In this document: positions 4,424 to 5,658 of the stretch, one piece after another
Layout: the number at the start of each line of letters is the position of its first letter
How positions within the stretch are numbered: position 1 is the first letter of the stretch
DNA from: Acidobacteriota bacterium
GTDB taxonomy: Bacteria; Acidobacteriota; Terriglobia; Terriglobales; Acidobacteriaceae
Direction of reading: 5' to 3'
Assembly (NCBI GenBank): GCA_021780095.1
Contig: JAJXZK010000093.1
Span: 1-5,658 of the forward strand
DNA length: 5,658 nt
Position numbers and translations under genes: made by a program
The notes under the pieces: generated by a model
Database searches by the model: none
The model's input: only the letters and a program-made list of their open reading frames with translations
Told to the model about the DNA's origin: nothing

Positions 4424-5658
4424 CTATCGGCTTAGCGAACCTGTTGCCAGTGAAGGGGGCGCGGTTAACGTGGCGGCTCCCGCGCGCGCCAGGTCGAGCA
4501 AACGTCCCGGAAAAATTCCCAAGGCAAATACCGCCAGCACCAGGATTGCCATCGCGAGCACAAATGAGGGTCGCGCGTGTGCGGTGTCGGCTTCGCGAGG
4601 AGGCTCCACGGGCACCATATACATCTGGGCCAACAAGCGCAGGTAGTAGAAAGCGGCTACGCCGCTGTTCAGGAGGCCCAGGATCGCTAGCCAGGCGTTG
4701 CCGGAATTGACCGCTGCAGTGAACACGTAAAACTTTCCGAAGAAGCCGGCCGTGAAGGGAATGCCAATCAAGGAAATCAAGAAGACGGCGAAAGCCGCAG
4801 CTGCGACAGGGTGACGTCGCGCCACGCCCGCAAAATCGCTGAGATTGGTTCGGGCTTCGTTGTAGCCGGAAAGATAACTGATGATGCCGAAAGCGCCAAC
4901 ATTCATGGCGGCATAAGCAGCAGTGTAGAAGCTGGCGGCGGCAATGCCCATGGGCGCCAGCGCAGTAAAGGCGACTAGCAGATATCCCGCATGGGCAATG
5001 GAAGAATAGGCCAGCATCCGCTTCACATTGCGCTGGGTAAGCGCTCCCAGGTTGCCAATGGTCATCGACAGCACCGCGAGGATCCAGACCAGGGGCATCC
5101 ATACGTGCGTTGCCGATCCGAAGGCACCGTACGTGATGCGCAAGAGTACAGCGAAGGCCGCGGCTTTCGGCGCAGTCGACATCAAGCCGACCACCGGAAC
5201 GGGCGCGCCCTCGTAGACATCCGGTGTCCACACATGGAACGGGGCCAGCGATACTTTAAAGCCGAGACCGATCAGCATCATGCCGAAGGCGATCGTCAAC
5301 AGCAGAGGCGATGCTCCGCCGGCAACCCCTTTGGCGATCTCATAAAGGTTCGTCGAACCGGTGGCGCCGAAGCACAAGGCGATGCCGTACAGGAAAAATG
5401 CGGTGGCAAAGGAACCCAGCAAAAAATATTTGATGGAGGCTTCCGGGCTGGTTGCGCTGCGCTTACGATAGCCTGCCAGGATATAGGTGGAGATGGAGGA
5501 AATCTCCAGGCTGATGAAAACCATCAACAACTCGACTGAGCAGGTCATCAACATCATGCCAGTCGCGCCGAAGAGGATCAGTGCGTAGTATTCGCCGACA
5601 TAACTGGTCTGCCACTCAAAATAATCGAGCGAGAGCAGCAGCGTTACAAGGACAATAC
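4424..5658 (-). CDS. nuoN: NADH-quinone oxidoreductase subunit N (5' end cut by window edge)
   Basis: The frame enters from the right edge and ends at TAG 4426-4424. About 411 codons are visible of a usual 480-500, so roughly the first 70-90 residues are missing; the Met at 5557 is internal, since the open frame continues upstream. The protein is one of the three antiporter-like proton-pumping subunits of respiratory complex I. The residues known for E. coli NuoN are present with near-identical spacing. They are the TM5 glutamate in SLEISSIS (codon 5506-5504; Glu133), the TM7 lysine in [20 protein letters not shown] (5257-5255; Lys217), the TM8 lysine in STAPKAAAF (5167-5165; Lys247) and the TM12 lysine in GFFGKFYVF (4735-4733; Lys395). 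[18 protein letters not shown] is another NuoN signature. NuoN is usually the last gene of the nuo operon, which fits the lack of any further minus-strand gene before the F0 cluster; nuoM probably lies just outside to the right. Confidence 0.97.
   Translation of the reverse strand, partial: IVLVTLLLSLDYFEWQTSYVGEYYALILFGATGMMLMTCSVELLMVFISLEISSISTYILAGYRKRSATSPEASIKYFLLGSFATAFFLYGIALCFGATGSTNLYEIAKGVAGGASPLLLTIAFGMMLIGLGFKVSLAPFHVWTPDVYEGAPVPVVGLMSTAPKAAAFAVLLRITYGAFGSATHVWMPLVWILAVLSMTIGNLGALTQRNVKRMLAYSSIAHAGYLLVAFTALAPMGIAAASFYTAAYAAMNVGAFGIISYLSGYNEARTNLSDFAGVARRHPVAAAAFAVFLISLIGIPFTAGFFGKFYVFTAAVNSGNAWLAILGLLNSGVAAFYYLRLLAQMYMVPVEPPREADTAHARPSFVLAMAILVLAVFALGIFPGRLLDLARAGAATLTAPPSLATGSLSR

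Noticed and set aside
4362..5231. A 289-codon open frame on the minus strand
   Set aside because: It overlaps nuoN in another frame on the same strand. Its product is rich in Arg, Cys, His and Ser with no family motif, while the nuoN frame shows clear conserved residues throughout.
4991..5539. A 182-codon plus-strand frame
   Set aside because: It is antisense to nuoN, with Gln/Arg/Gly-rich composition typical of a mirror frame of a membrane protein gene.

Overview
The window shows a bacterial chromosome segment of moderately high GC, densely packed with conventional housekeeping genes. The gene set points to an Acidobacteriota-like organism, probably class Terriglobia. The pointers are a secreted PSMA-like M28B peptidase, an F0 cluster that stops after the c subunit, and a c subunit with a cleavable-looking leader and the loop-plus-helix pattern ARNPGARP...FIESLALF. 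The taxonomic call is inference from remembered sequence style, not from a search.

Layout. Positions 1-1806 (minus strand) hold the first 602 codons of a secreted zinc metallopeptidase of the glutamate carboxypeptidase II / PSMA type. It starts at a TTG codon behind a strong ribosome binding site and runs off the left edge inside its C-terminal helical domain. A 206-bp divergent spacer follows. Positions 2013-3984 (plus strand) carry a compact membrane-sector (F0) ATP synthase cluster: an AtpZ/AtpI-family assembly protein, a four-helix AtpI-like protein overlapping it by 4 bp, AtpB (subunit a) and AtpE (subunit c). No subunit b, delta or F1 gene follows, so those must lie elsewhere. A strong intrinsic terminator-like hairpin closes the cluster at 4004-4038. 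It is followed at once by a small unassigned ORF (4032-4325), whose best ribosome binding site lies in the 3' arm of that hairpin. Positions 4424-5658 (minus strand) hold most of nuoN, a proton-pumping subunit of respiratory complex I. It converges on the F0 cluster and is cut at its 5' end by the right edge.

Functionally, NuoN helps build the proton-motive force and the F0 proteins (a and c, with AtpZ/AtpI as assembly helpers) use it, so the right two thirds is a bioenergetic neighbourhood. The peptidase is divergently transcribed and has no obvious link to it.

The most noteworthy observation is in the c subunit. Besides the universal ion-binding glutamate in helix 2 (Glu87) there is a second glutamate in helix 1 (Glu54), exactly where Na+-type rings have Gln32. 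This resembles the two-carboxylate motif described for the Fusobacterium nucleatum Na+ rotor, although other Na+-ligand positions are not conserved. I see no CRISPR array, tRNA, rRNA, insertion sequence or phage gene, and I found no clearly new multi-gene system.
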